NCBI GenBank assembly: GCA_017303875.1
Contig: JAFLBP010000003.1
Location: forward strand, 62,001-126,000
Length of the DNA stretch: 64,000 nt
DNA from: Chitinophagales bacterium
GTDB lineage: Bacteria; Bacteroidota; Bacteroidia; Chitinophagales; Saprospiraceae
Direction: 5' to 3'
The stretch's first letter is position 1. Every line of letters starts with the position of its first letter. Shown here in pieces: positions 34,705-42,839 of the stretch. The notes beneath the pieces are model-generated. The model was not told the DNA's origin, ran no database searches, and saw only the letters and a list, made by a program, of their open reading frames with translations. A program made the translations under genes and the position numbers.

Positions 34705-35868
34705 ATGCACATCCGAATCTTAGTTTTCTTGCTTATCACCGCCGCTGTCGGCTTCGTCGCCTGCAAAGACGACGACAATCCCATTATTCCGGTACTCCCC
34801 AGCGATGCGGAAATTATTGCCCAAAACCTGAACATCAGCCTCGACAATGTACCCAATTACGCCAACCCTACCCTGCCGAATTTTATTGACCAAAATATCC
34901 TGGCGCAAGACAACGCACCAAGCATCAATCCGGTGACGGATAAAGGCGCGCAGCTGGGTCGGGTGTTGTTTTACGACAAAAACCTCAGCCGGAACGGCAC
35001 GACTGCCTGCGCCAGTTGCCACCAGCAAGCCAAAGGCTTCAGCGATGACGCGGTGAAAAGCCTCGGATTTGAAGGCGCGCTCACCGGACAACATTCCATG
35101 CGCCTGGCTAATGCCAATTTTTACACCGGCGAACGGATGTTCTGGAACAAACGCGCCCGCGACCTCGAAGAGCAGGTGACCATGCCCATCAAGGATATGG
35201 GTGAAATGGGCTTCGACGCCGCACACGGGGGCATAGATTCCCTGCTGCGCAAAATGCGCAAATTGGAATACTATCCCGTGCTTTTTGAACAAGCCTTTGG
35301 CAATGAAGAAATTACGGAAAGTAAAATGCAGCAGGCGCTGGCGCAGTTCATCCGCAGCATGATTTCCTCGGGCAGCAAGTTCGATCAGGGTTTTGCGCAG
35401 GTGTTTACACCCGGCGCCCCGGGAGCGGGCGTACAGAATCCATTCCCGAATTTTAGCGCTCAGGAAAATGCGGGCAAAAATCTCTTCCTGCAACCGCCGC
35501 CCCAGGGTGGCGCCGGTTGCGCCGGATGCCATACGCCGCCTACTTTTGCCCTGGCCGCCAACAGCCTGAGCAACGGCCTCAACGCCGGTGAAACCGTCAT
35601 TTTCAAATCGCCTTCTCTCAAAAATATCGGCATCGGCGGCCCGTATATGCACGATGGGCGCTTCGCGACACTCGAACAAATAGTGGAGCACTACAACAGC
35701 AATATTCAGAATGCGCCTTCGCTCGACAACCGCCTGCGCACCCCCAACGGCCAGCCCCTGCGCCTCAACCTGAACACCGACCAAAAAGCCGCGCTGGTCG
35801 CTTTCCTGAAAACACTCGACGACCCGACGCTCAGTGCAGATCCCAAGTTTGCCACACCGTTTAAATAA
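34705..35868 (+). CDS. Di-heme cytochrome c peroxidase / MauG family lipoprotein
   Basis: 387 residues. It has a lipoprotein signal (VGFVAC, Cys20) and two heme c sites, CASCH (102-106) and CAGCH (272-276), in the arrangement of bacterial cytochrome c peroxidases. Conserved surroundings include GRVLFYDKNLSRNGT and KSPSLKNIGIGGPYMHDGRFATLEQIVEHY. It would reduce hydrogen peroxide or oxidise a partner at the periplasmic face. Position behind the ECF sigma factor points to an oxidative or envelope stress role. Confidence 0.92.
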   Translation: MHIRILVFLLITAAVGFVACKDDDNPIIPVLPSDAEIIAQNLNISLDNVPNYANPTLPNFIDQNILAQDNAPSINPVTDKGAQLGRVLFYDKNLSRNGTTACASCHQQAKGFSDDAVKSLGFEGALTGQHSMRLANANFYTGERMFWNKRARDLEEQVTMPIKDMGEMGFDAAHGGIDSLLRKMRKLEYYPVLFEQAFGNEEITESKMQQALAQFIRSMISSGSKFDQGFAQVFTPGAPGAGVQNPFPNFSAQENAGKNLFLQPPPQGGAGCAGCHTPPTFALAANSLSNGLNAGETVIFKSPSLKNIGIGGPYMHDGRFATLEQIVEHYNSNIQNAPSLDNRLRTPNGQPLRLNLNTDQKAALVAFLKTLDDPTLSADPKFATPFK

Positions 35869-35885
35869 TTGAAAAAAGCGCAAGT

Positions 35886-36209
35886 ATGAAAAAGCAAGAT
35901 CAGGCAGAAGAAATCCTGCGTATGCTGGATGACATGCAACGTGTAAACGGCGATCCCTGGCTCTATGAACGCGTTCAGGGCCGATTAGAGGCCCTGAAAA
36001 ATGCTCAGGAATGCCCCGATACCGCGCGCGCCGGAATGTGGAAGCGCAAAGCCGACCTGTTGTTGTGGCCAGCCTTCTGCCTGATCCTGCTGCTCAATGC
36101 CTGGCTGCTGTGGCGCCCGCAAAGCCCGCACAACAGCCATGAACTCCAACAAGCCCTGCAGGATTACTATTTGGATACACGCTCCGAAAACGGCATATAC
36201 AGCTATTAA
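35886..36209 (+). CDS. Small membrane protein of the sigma-factor operon (possible anti-sigma-like)
   Basis: 107 residues: a helical, charged cytosolic N-terminus (EEILRMLDDMQRVNGDPWLYERVQGRLEAL), one membrane helix (~57-74, LLLWPAFCLILLLNAWLLW) and a short periplasmic tail. Topology and position (between a sigma factor's operon mates) fit an anti-sigma factor, but no ZAS motif (H-x3-C-x2-C) is present, so the role is an inference. It is followed after 4 bp by the Spy/CpxP-like gene. Confidence 0.7.
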   Translation: MKKQDQAEEILRMLDDMQRVNGDPWLYERVQGRLEALKNAQECPDTARAGMWKRKADLLLWPAFCLILLLNAWLLWRPQSPHNSHELQQALQDYYLDTRSENGIYSY

Positions 36210-36213
36210 AAAG

Positions 36214-36690
36214 ATGGAAAATTATCAAAAACGACTGCGCCAATACCGCTGGGCCGTGCTGCTGCTGGCCGTGCTCAACCTGGTTTTGCTACTCTTTTTC
36301 GTCAACCGTCCGCCGCGGCCGGGCAAAGAAGACATCGTTGCGCTCTGGCAGCAGGAACTACAATTAGATGCCGCCCAGACGACTGCCTTCCGAAGCGCCT
36401 TCCTGGCCCATCGCCACCTACAGGATTCCCTGCACGGGCGTATGCGCGACAATCGGCAGGCACTGATCGCTGCCATGGCCCAGGCAGAACCCGACACCGC
36501 CGCCGCCCGACTCAAAGCACGGGAAAGCGACGCCATTCACCATGCCCTCGGTGAAAACCTGATTCAGCATTATCAGGAATTATATGCCATTTGTAAACCC
36601 GAACAGCAGGCGCGTTTTAATGCCGCTTTCCAAAAACTGTTGCAGCGCCGCCCGCCAGGTGCTCCGGATGGGCCTCCGGGGCGAAATTAA
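36214..36690 (+). CDS. Spy/CpxP-like periplasmic stress protein
   Basis: 158 residues. An N-terminal membrane anchor (WAVLLLAVLNLVLLLFFV) is followed by a helical, Gln-rich periplasmic domain (WQQELQLDAAQTTAFRSAFLAHRHLQDSLHGRMRDN; LYAICKPEQQARFNAAFQKLLQ) resembling Spy/CpxP and heavy-metal sensor repeats (LTxxQ-like). Such proteins are chaperone-like and feed envelope stress signals. It is last in the ECF sigma operon; its stop overlaps the convergent Fic stop region (36687-36690). Confidence 0.7.
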   Translation: MENYQKRLRQYRWAVLLLAVLNLVLLLFFVNRPPRPGKEDIVALWQQELQLDAAQTTAFRSAFLAHRHLQDSLHGRMRDNRQALIAAMAQAEPDTAAARLKARESDAIHHALGENLIQHYQELYAICKPEQQARFNAAFQKLLQRRPPGAPDGPPGRN

Positions 36691-37781
36691 ATAAGTTCGT
36701 AGGCCGTACTTCTGCCTCCGCCATCTGTCTTCCGCAAAACGCCTTTCTGAATCAAATCCTGAATATCACGCAAGGCGGTATCGGGCGAAGATTTTGTGAT
36801 TTTAGCCCATTTGGAAGCGGTCAGATTGCCGTCAAAGCCATCCAGAAGTTTGTTAAGCATCAAACGCTGGCGTTCATTCAGGGTAACGCTGCGATTTTTA
36901 TCCCAAAAAGATGCTTTTTGTAAAACCTTGTTCAAGGTAGTTTCCGTTGCCAATAATGCGCCCCGCAGGCAATTGAGAAACCACAAGAGCCATTCGCTGA
37001 TGTCTAAATCGCCTTTTTGAGAAGATTCCAGCACCTGATAATAGCGGTTTCGCTCCAGCCGTATCTGGGCCGACATACTGTAAAAGCGCAAAGGACTGCC
37101 GTCTGATCGGGCGAGCATCATGTCTGTGAGCGCCCGCGCGATACGGCCATTGCCATCATCAAAAGGGTGAATGGTAATAAACCACAAATGCGCAATAGCA
37201 GCTTTTAACACCAGATCAAGTACCAAGCTTGAATTTGCCCAATCCATAAAACGCTGCATCTCCAATTCAAGGCGCTCGGCTGCGGGCGCCTGAAAGTGTA
37301 CGCGCTCCCGCCCCATACCGCCCGACACCACCTGCATCGGCCCGCTGTTGTCGTCGCGCCAGGCACCGGCAATAATTTTATACATACCACTTCTGGCGCT
37401 TGGAAACAGCGATGTATGCCAATCAAAAAAACGATCCTTGCTCAGCGGGGCGAGGTAATTACGCGTCGCATCAAGCAGCACATCTACTACCCCGTCTACA
37501 TTCCGATCAGATGGAACCAGACCCGACACTTCCAGGCCAAGTCGCCGGGCCAGCGAGGAGCGCACTTGTTCCGGGTTCAGCATTTCACCCTCAATTTCAT
37601 TCGATTTTAAGATTTCCAGGGTCAGCGTTTCCAATTGTGATTCCTGCTGCTGCGGAAATCCCAGTGCCTGCATCCGCCCCAGTAAGGCGCCCTGGAGGTG
37701 ACGCACCTCACCCAGCGGAACGGAAATCAAGTCCATATCCCAGGTGAAATTAGGCCAGTCGTAACGCTCGTGGATGTACAT
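36687..37781 (-). CDS. Fic family protein with N-terminal inhibitory motif and C-terminal winged helix
   Basis: 364 residues. The catalytic Fic loop HPFDDGNGRIAR (205-216) is intact, so AMPylation or a related transfer is expected. The inhibitory helix motif SNEIEGE (60-66) lies N-terminally (class II, auto-inhibited). The C-terminal ~65 residues form a winged helix (NERQRLMLNKLLDGFDGNLTASKWAKI ... DLIQKGVLRKTDGGGRSTAYEL), suggesting DNA binding. Its own promoter carries repeated TCTCCGCA words, so autoregulation is plausible. Target protein unknown. Confidence 0.92.
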   Translation of the reverse strand: MYIHERYDWPNFTWDMDLISVPLGEVRHLQGALLGRMQALGFPQQQESQLETLTLEILKSNEIEGEMLNPEQVRSSLARRLGLEVSGLVPSDRNVDGVVDVLLDATRNYLAPLSKDRFFDWHTSLFPSARSGMYKIIAGAWRDDNSGPMQVVSGGMGRERVHFQAPAAERLELEMQRFMDWANSSLVLDLVLKAAIAHLWFITIHPFDDGNGRIARALTDMMLARSDGSPLRFYSMSAQIRLERNRYYQVLESSQKGDLDISEWLLWFLNCLRGALLATETTLNKVLQKASFWDKNRSVTLNERQRLMLNKLLDGFDGNLTASKWAKITKSSPDTALRDIQDLIQKGVLRKTDGGGRSTAYELI

Positions 37782-37798
37782 AAATGGTATTTATGCGG

Positions 37799-37894
37799 CA
37801 AATATAGTCATTTTTCACCGTAATTAATTTTATTCTCCGCAAAAAATGCGGAGAATAAGGCTTTTAATCTCCGCATAAATCATTTTTCTCCGCA
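37799..37894 (-). promoter_or_regulatory. Fic promoter with repeated TCTCCGCA operator
   Basis: A perfect -7 box TATATTTG lies at 37806-37799 (minus). Upstream is a perfect 12-bp inverted repeat, TTATTCTCCGCA (37830-37841) and TGCGGAGAATAA (37847-37858), followed by two further direct TCTCCGCA half-sites at 37868-37875 and 37887-37894. Four copies of an 8-mer in 61 bp, overlapping the -33 region, look like a cooperative operator. Confidence 0.7.
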
Positions 37895-37935
37895 AAAAAG
37901 CAAAAGCGCCGCCCCGGAAAACCCGGAGCGGCGCT
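37895..37935 (-). terminator. Terminator of the DsrE/DsrC/SQR operon
   Basis: Stem AGCGCCGC-CCGG (37905-37917) pairs with CCCGG-GCGGCGCT (37922-37935); A-rich DNA at 37895-37904 is the minus-strand T run. It lies 22 bp after the stop of the DsrE-like gene. Confidence 0.75.
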
Positions 37936-37956
37936 ACAATCCGATGAAAAATCAAC

Positions 37957-38439
37957 CTATATGAACAACATGTGCGTGCCCAGTCCACTACCCTGTTTGT
38001 AGAAGTCGCCGACGGTAATCACGCCGTCGATATCTTCATACATATCTTCTTTTTTGTAGTGGAACATTTCCATCGCCAACTTGCAGGCCCAGAGTTTTAC
38101 GCCGGAAGCCTTCATGATGTCGAGGAATTCATGCACATCCGGCATGTCGAGTTTTTCCATTTCCTTTTTCATCATGCTGGTGGCAAAAGCTTCCATGCCG
38201 GGCAGGCCGCCCAGCAGCGTGGGCATGTGCATGGCGGGGTTACCAACCGTTGCGATGTGCAGGTGTTCGAGTTTTTCTTTGTGTATGGCTTCCAGGCCGA
38301 AAAAAGTAAAGAACATTTCGGCTTCGATGCCTTCCATCCGTGCGCCGTTGGCCAGCACAAAGGCTGCGTAGACGTTGTCCAAAGTAGCTTTGGACAGGAT
38401 GATCATCATTTTGCGGATTTCGCCGTTGAATTCGCTCAT
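37957..38439 (-). CDS. DsrE/DsrF/DrsH-like sulfur relay protein
   Basis: 160 residues of the DsrE-like fold: MIILSKATLDNVYAAFVLANGARMEGIEAEMFFTFFGLEAI, a Gly/Met-rich loop (HMPTLLGGLPGMEAFA), and a C-terminal ...VKLWACKLAMEMF with Cys in the position of the sulfur-carrying cysteine of the family (WACKLAMEM). It is the third gene of a same-strand operon behind a DsrC/TusE-like protein and an SQR-like flavoprotein, a consistent sulfane-sulfur handling group. A terminator follows. Confidence 0.9.
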   Translation of the reverse strand: MSEFNGEIRKMMIILSKATLDNVYAAFVLANGARMEGIEAEMFFTFFGLEAIHKEKLEHLHIATVGNPAMHMPTLLGGLPGMEAFATSMMKKEMEKLDMPDVHEFLDIMKASGVKLWACKLAMEMFHYKKEDMYEDIDGVITVGDFYKQGSGLGTHMLFI

Positions 38440-38490
38440 GGCGTTTGTATTGAGCGCCCCCGAAAGTGAGGCACAGGGTGAATGTTGTGG

Positions 38491-38799
38491 TTAGATGCAG
38501 CTGGCCGGTTTGGGAATGCCTGCAATTTTAGAAGCCGTTTTGAGCGGCGCAATGGGAAACAAAGCATAGAACTCTTTGATGTCGACCACGCCGCTTTTAC
38601 CGATTTTACGGATGCTGAGGGGTACGTCGTTTTTGAATTCTGTCTGGAGGTAAGTGATTACTTCCCAGTGACGGGGCGTCATATCAAGATTGGCTTCCTT
38701 GGCCAATTCGGTGCCGATTTGTTGGTTCCATTCGGAGAAGTTGGTCATGTAACCTTCTTCGTTTACCTGAACGGTGGTGCCTGCAATTTGCTTATCCAT
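38491..38799 (-). CDS. TusE/DsrC family sulfur carrier (single C-terminal Cys)
   Basis: 102 residues, full family length, with the C-terminal arm ending KIAGIPKPASCI. The penultimate Cys is present. The second, upstream Cys of dissimilatory DsrC (ACKIAG-type) is Ser here (TASKIAG), so the protein is of the TusE-like single-Cys type and would not form the intramolecular disulfide or trisulfide. It probably ferries persulfide between DsrE-like and other partners. Operon: SQR-like gene upstream, DsrE-like downstream. Confidence 0.9.
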   Translation of the reverse strand: MDKQIAGTTVQVNEEGYMTNFSEWNQQIGTELAKEANLDMTPRHWEVITYLQTEFKNDVPLSIRKIGKSGVVDIKEFYALFPIAPLKTASKIAGIPKPASCI

Positions 38800-38920
38800 A
38801 ATGTGTTGCGTTTTAAACCCGGATTTGGGTGGATTTGAAGATGGATGGGTGCTTTCTTTTGATTTCAGGGAATAGCGAAACTGAACTTTTCACAGCTCCT
38901 GAACTGTGTAACAGTCTGTA

Positions 38921-40156
38921 TCAGTCGTAATGTTTGCCTGCTTCCGACATGTTGGAGGACACGAAGGGAATATGAACCCCTTTGAGCAGCATATTCCAGT
39001 ATACCCAGCGGAAAGCGAGTTTGCCCATGTGATTCATGCGGCTTTCTTTGAGCAGGCGCAGCGGGCCGATGCCCGGGAAGGGGAAAGTGCCTTCTACCGG
39101 CTCGTGGGTATAGTTGAAATCAATGAGCAGGGCTTTGCCGCCGCCGGTTTCGATGAAGCAGTTGGCGTGTCCGTCAAATTCATCCTTCATCGGTTCGCCT
39201 TTGATGTAGTGCAGGATGTTTTCGGTCAGGATTTCTGCTTCAAAGTGCGCTACCGAGCCGGCTTTGGAGGCCGCGATATTGGTGGCATCGCCGATCACGA
39301 AGATGTTTTCCCAGTTTTTGGATTGCAGGGTGGCTTTGTTGGTAGGCACGTAGTTGAGGTCGTCGCCCATACCGGAACGGGCCATCACTTCATCGCCTTT
39401 ATTGGTCGGCACAGTAACAAGCAGGTCGAACGGGATTTCGCGGCCGCCGTAGTCCACAATCATTTTTTGTTCGTTATCTACGCGTTCGATAGCGAAATCG
39501 CTTTCGATTTTGATGTGTTTTTCATCGAGCAGGTGTTCGAGTGCTGCGGTGGCTTTGGGCTTGGTAAATGCGCCGCTCATGGGTGTGACGTAGGTAATTT
39601 CCACCTTGTCGCGCATTTTTTTATCTTTGAAATAGGAATCTGCGAGGAAGGCAAATTCCAGGGGCGCTACCGGACATTTAATCGGCATTTCGGTGATGTG
39701 TACCACGAGTTTGCCGCCTTCCCATTCGCGGAGTTTGTTGCGCAGGGCCAGGGCGCCGTCGAAGGTGTAAAAATCGAAGACGGATTTTTGCCATTCTTCG
39801 CCTTTCATGCCTTCAATTTCTTCGGGGGCGATTTTAGCGCCGGTGGCCACGATCAGCAGGTCGTAACGCAGGCGGTCGCCATTGACCATTTGCACGTAGT
39901 TTTCGGCAGGCACCACGCGGTCGATGCTGTCGTTGATGAGGTTGACGCCGCGGGGGATATAGTCCTTGATGGGTTTAATGATGTCTTCGGGCGTATAGAT
40001 ATCAAAGGGCAGGAACAGGTAACCGGGTTGGTAGTGGTGTTCGGTGCGTTCGTCAATGATATCGATCTCCCAGAGGTCGGCTTCCAGGTGATGGCGGAGA
40101 TGGTTGGCCATCATGGTTCCGGCTGTACCGGCGCCGAGGATTACGATGCGTTTCAT
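38921..40156 (-). CDS. FAD/NAD(P)-dependent oxidoreductase, sulfide:quinone oxidoreductase-like
   Basis: 411 residues. Rossmann motif at the N-terminus (RIVILGAGTAGTMMANHL), second nucleotide-binding region (ENIFVIGDATNIAASKAGSVAHFEAEIL), and two cysteines at conserved SQR positions (MPIKCPVAPLEF; ANCFIETGGG), which in SQR shuttle sulfane sulfur. It oxidises sulfide and passes electrons to quinone if the assignment holds. ATG 40156 begins the Rossmann strand; the longer start at 40210 is unlikely. First gene of the DsrC/DsrE operon, downstream of a Crp/Fnr-like palindrome. Confidence 0.88.
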   Translation of the reverse strand: MKRIVILGAGTAGTMMANHLRHHLEADLWEIDIIDERTEHHYQPGYLFLPFDIYTPEDIIKPIKDYIPRGVNLINDSIDRVVPAENYVQMVNGDRLRYDLLIVATGAKIAPEEIEGMKGEEWQKSVFDFYTFDGALALRNKLREWEGGKLVVHITEMPIKCPVAPLEFAFLADSYFKDKKMRDKVEITYVTPMSGAFTKPKATAALEHLLDEKHIKIESDFAIERVDNEQKMIVDYGGREIPFDLLVTVPTNKGDEVMARSGMGDDLNYVPTNKATLQSKNWENIFVIGDATNIAASKAGSVAHFEAEILTENILHYIKGEPMKDEFDGHANCFIETGGGKALLIDFNYTHEPVEGTFPFPGIGPLRLLKESRMNHMGKLAFRWVYWNMLLKGVHIPFVSSNMSEAGKHYD

Positions 40157-40224
40157 ATAGGTGTCAGTTAATGTCTGAATTGCTGATTGCACTGCAAAGT
40201 TGGGGGGCAAAAAAACGCGCTGGC

Positions 40225-40238
40225 GTGACTCATGTCAC
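40225..40238. promoter_or_regulatory. Crp/Fnr-like palindrome upstream of the SQR operon
   Basis: GTGAC-TCAT-GTCAC, a perfect inverted repeat of the Crp/Fnr type (TGTGA-N6-TCACA relatives), 69-82 bp upstream of the SQR-like start codon. Shorter spacing than the E. coli consensus, so tentative. Confidence 0.45.
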
Positions 40239-40573
40239 ATAGGTATATGATTTCGTTTTTTAAAATAAAAATATACTATACGGATTTTATAATCAGTTAA
40301 TTCAGAATAAAAATTCTTATTTTTAAATTTTGTAAAATATAAATAAAGCACGGACTTGGTAAAAAAGCGCTGTAAGGGTCAATTGAATTTTCATTTTTTC
40401 CTGACAAATCACTTTTTAATAAAGGGCAATCAGTTGCGTCATTTTCGTGCCTGACAGCGATCAGCTCGGCGCTTGTCGGGCGTCATTTCGGCGAATTTGT
40501 TCGGGCGTTTGACGAAGAAAGGCTGTAGGATTGCAAAAGCGTTATATATTTGATTTTGTAAAAACAATCAATA
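40239..40573. other. Long AT-rich gap without a gene
   Basis: The divergent gap between the SQR operon and the membrane-protein pair is AT-rich, has no ORF above 60 codons on either strand, no tandem repeat and no tRNA. A short GC stretch at 40455-40490 has no clear fold. It probably holds the promoter of the plus-strand gene, but I can assign no element. Confidence 0.6.
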
Positions 40574-41449
40574 ATGTTAAACTCGGAAAACCTTATTGTC
40601 TCACAAAGGAAGCCAGGTAATTTGCTTACCGCTTTTTTCCTACTGGCTGTCGTAATAGTCATAATCTGGCTGCTCTGGATTGATCGGAACCTACGCTACT
40701 TTCCTTACAACAACGCATTTCTGGTATTAATTGGCAGCCTCTTCCTTTTTTACGCCCTTTCAATATTCTGGAATTTCTTTACACGCATTACAATTAATGA
40801 TGATGCTTTGGAAGCTCAAACACTTCTTTGGAACAAGCGCATTCTTTGGAGCGACATGACAAGGGCGGATTTTACACCGCTCGATTCAAGAGATAAAAGC
40901 GTACCCAGATGTCGGATATACAGTACAAATGGAATGATCGAGCTTAATGGTTATTTTATCAAAAATTATGAGCAGATAGAGCAACGCGTTTTGAAAATCG
41001 TTAAGGCTCAAAAGACACCACGTCAGAAGGGAACGCCTGAAACAGGACGTATCACCCGCATTACATTCATTGTTGCAGCAATTATTTTTGCCGCATTGTT
41101 GATTTTAGAATATTTTGTTACCCCTAAAGACAACCCGCAATCTTTAAGTCTTATCCAAATTGTCCTCAACGCCCCGCCCGAAGCCCTGACTTCCGGAAAG
41201 CAGCGCAAAACCTACGCCTATGTTTTTCCGGAAAACCAATACCCGGAATTTAATTTTCAGATAGAAGATCAGCTGTATTACGCGCTCAAGGAACGTAAAC
41301 AACTCCAAGCTGGCGACACCCTCGAACTGCATATTCCCACGGCCGCCCTGCGCAAAAAACTGCTGCGCAAAGAGGAACCTACTTTTTGGGAAAAGCATAT
41401 AGATTGGCCCAAAATTAATGTCTACCACTTCAAACAACTTAACCCATGA
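40574..41449 (+). CDS. Membrane protein, tandem paralogue A
   Basis: 291 residues with two N-terminal membrane helices (~17-36, 47-66), a soluble PH-like or DUF-like stretch (ITINDDALEAQTLLWNKRILWSDMTRADF), a third helix (~162-181) and a C-terminal domain ending FWEKHIDWPKINVYHF. The next gene encodes a divergent copy of the same layout and shares the ending FWEK-x3-W-x2-I-x-VY. No known family recognised. Base composition is AT-richer than neighbours in the first half. It overlaps the next gene (ATGA). Confidence 0.7.
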   Translation: MLNSENLIVSQRKPGNLLTAFFLLAVVIVIIWLLWIDRNLRYFPYNNAFLVLIGSLFLFYALSIFWNFFTRITINDDALEAQTLLWNKRILWSDMTRADFTPLDSRDKSVPRCRIYSTNGMIELNGYFIKNYEQIEQRVLKIVKAQKTPRQKGTPETGRITRITFIVAAIIFAALLILEYFVTPKDNPQSLSLIQIVLNAPPEALTSGKQRKTYAYVFPENQYPEFNFQIEDQLYYALKERKQLQAGDTLELHIPTAALRKKLLRKEEPTFWEKHIDWPKINVYHFKQLNP

Positions 41450-42348
41450 GCCCCCCCGTAGCCTCCTCGCGCAGTTTCTGGTTTACGCCCATCTTCATCA
41501 CGCTTTTTGCGGCCCTGCTGCTCTATCTGCTCGTGCTGAGCACCGCACACTTGGGCAGCACGCCGTATGTACAACTCGAAACCCTGCTCACCTTCGGCTT
41601 CGTTGGCGGCGCACTCCTCGGCTGCTTCGCCATCCTGTACAACTGGCCGATAGCAATTCACGTTTTCCCCGATCGGATTGAAAAACGCATGATCGGCCGC
41701 CGCCGGGTGTTTTACTGGCGCGAAGTGGATTGGGTAAGTTTTCGCCCAACGCGCAGTAAATACGGCACCATCGACACCTGTAAAGTGGTCAGTCGGCGAC
41801 GGGAAATTGCTTTCAACCAGTATACCCGTAATTTCTCTGCCCTGCGCAATGCCGTGGAACATTACCGGGGGGCGCATTTTATCCGCTTAGATAACCAGCG
41901 AAAATTCAGCCCGGCCGAACAGCGCTTGCTCGCCTGGGCGGGCGGCATATACATCGCGCTGTTACTGGGCCTGATGCTGATGATGCTGAAAAAGCCGATT
42001 GAAAATGCAAGTTCCCTGAAAATCCTGCACCTCACACTGGCAGAGCCGGTGACCGTGCTGCGGCAGTCGAAAACCAATTCGCCCTATGGTTTTGCGCTGA
42101 AAAGCCGGGAGTATCCGGCCTTTGAATTCCGAATAAAGGAGGAACAATACCTCGGCACCGATGTCGGGGTGTTGCAAATTCCTGCGGGTGCACCGCTCGA
42201 AGTACTGGTGTCCGAGGATATTTTTTTGAAAAAAATAGCCCGCAGCAAAACGCCCGGCTTCTGGGAAAAACGCGTGCATTGGAGCCAGATTGGTGTATAT
42301 GGTATACAGTATAAAGGACAAAATTTAATGCCCGAACAAGTCGAATAA
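41446..42348 (+). CDS. Membrane protein, tandem paralogue B
   Basis: 300 residues. Same architecture as the preceding gene: two N-terminal helices, a soluble strand-rich segment (IHVFPDRIEKRMIGRRRVFYWREVDWVSFRPTR, reminiscent of bacterial PH domains), a third helix (~163-181) and a C-terminal region ending FWEKRVHWSQIGVYGI. The two arose by an old tandem duplication and are translationally coupled. Their function is unknown. Confidence 0.7.
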   Translation: MSPPVASSRSFWFTPIFITLFAALLLYLLVLSTAHLGSTPYVQLETLLTFGFVGGALLGCFAILYNWPIAIHVFPDRIEKRMIGRRRVFYWREVDWVSFRPTRSKYGTIDTCKVVSRRREIAFNQYTRNFSALRNAVEHYRGAHFIRLDNQRKFSPAEQRLLAWAGGIYIALLLGLMLMMLKKPIENASSLKILHLTLAEPVTVLRQSKTNSPYGFALKSREYPAFEFRIKEEQYLGTDVGVLQIPAGAPLEVLVSEDIFLKKIARSKTPGFWEKRVHWSQIGVYGIQYKGQNLMPEQVE

Positions 42349-42507
42349 ACCGCATTTCGGTGCACGCCATGGAGCATTGTCAGCGCATTGTAAAAAAATA
42401 TTTTAGCAAAACGCAACAGTATTGCAGGAAACATGTTTACTATTGCACATTATTCTGGTGTCCAAATCATTTTCAACAGATTATTACGTTTTTAAAAACT
42501 GCACGTT

Positions 42508-42777
42508 ATGAACCTTCATACACCTACGCCGGAAGAACAACAAGCCGAAATACAAGCCGTACAGGATACGGCAGGCATTTCACAAGCCGAGCATAAGCGC
42601 TTGTTTCAGCGCGGCGCCAAATGGCTCTGTGCAGGTCTGCTGCTCATGGGCATGAGTTTTCTTATCAATTTCATGCTCTTCCACTCCGATGTTTCTTTTA
42701 ACACCGCTATGTACCTCATCACCTCAGCCGGTGGCGTGTGTATGATTAAGGGGCTTGCCGATATGGTTGGCTTCTGA
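42508..42777 (+). CDS. Small hypothetical membrane protein
   Basis: 89 residues: a Glu/Gln-rich helical N-terminus (TPEEQQAEIQAVQDTAGISQAEHKRLF) and two membrane helices (~36-56 and 66-84). It has its own 159-bp upstream region and ends before a strong terminator at 42792. No family recognised. Confidence 0.68.
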   Translation: MNLHTPTPEEQQAEIQAVQDTAGISQAEHKRLFQRGAKWLCAGLLLMGMSFLINFMLFHSDVSFNTAMYLITSAGGVCMIKGLADMVGF

Positions 42778-42791
42778 ATATTTGCCCGGGG

Positions 42792-42832
42792 ATTCGTGGT
42801 TATCTGACAGCAGATAACCACGAATTTTTTTT
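42792..42832 (+). terminator. Strong rho-independent terminator
   Basis: A perfect 15-bp stem (42792-42806 with 42811-42825), 4-nt loop ACAG, then eight T residues. It ends the small membrane protein transcript and protects the convergent YitT gene. Confidence 0.92.
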
Positions 42833-42839
42833 ACAGGGT

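Noticed and set aside
38930..40171. 413-codon open frame on the plus strand opposite the SQR-like gene
   Set aside because: Antisense shadow of a flavoprotein with Rossmann motifs; no motif of its own.
40239..40573. Hidden tRNA or small RNA gene in the AT-rich gap
   Set aside because: No GTTCRANNC T-arm, acceptor pairing or clear hairpin could be found on either strand.
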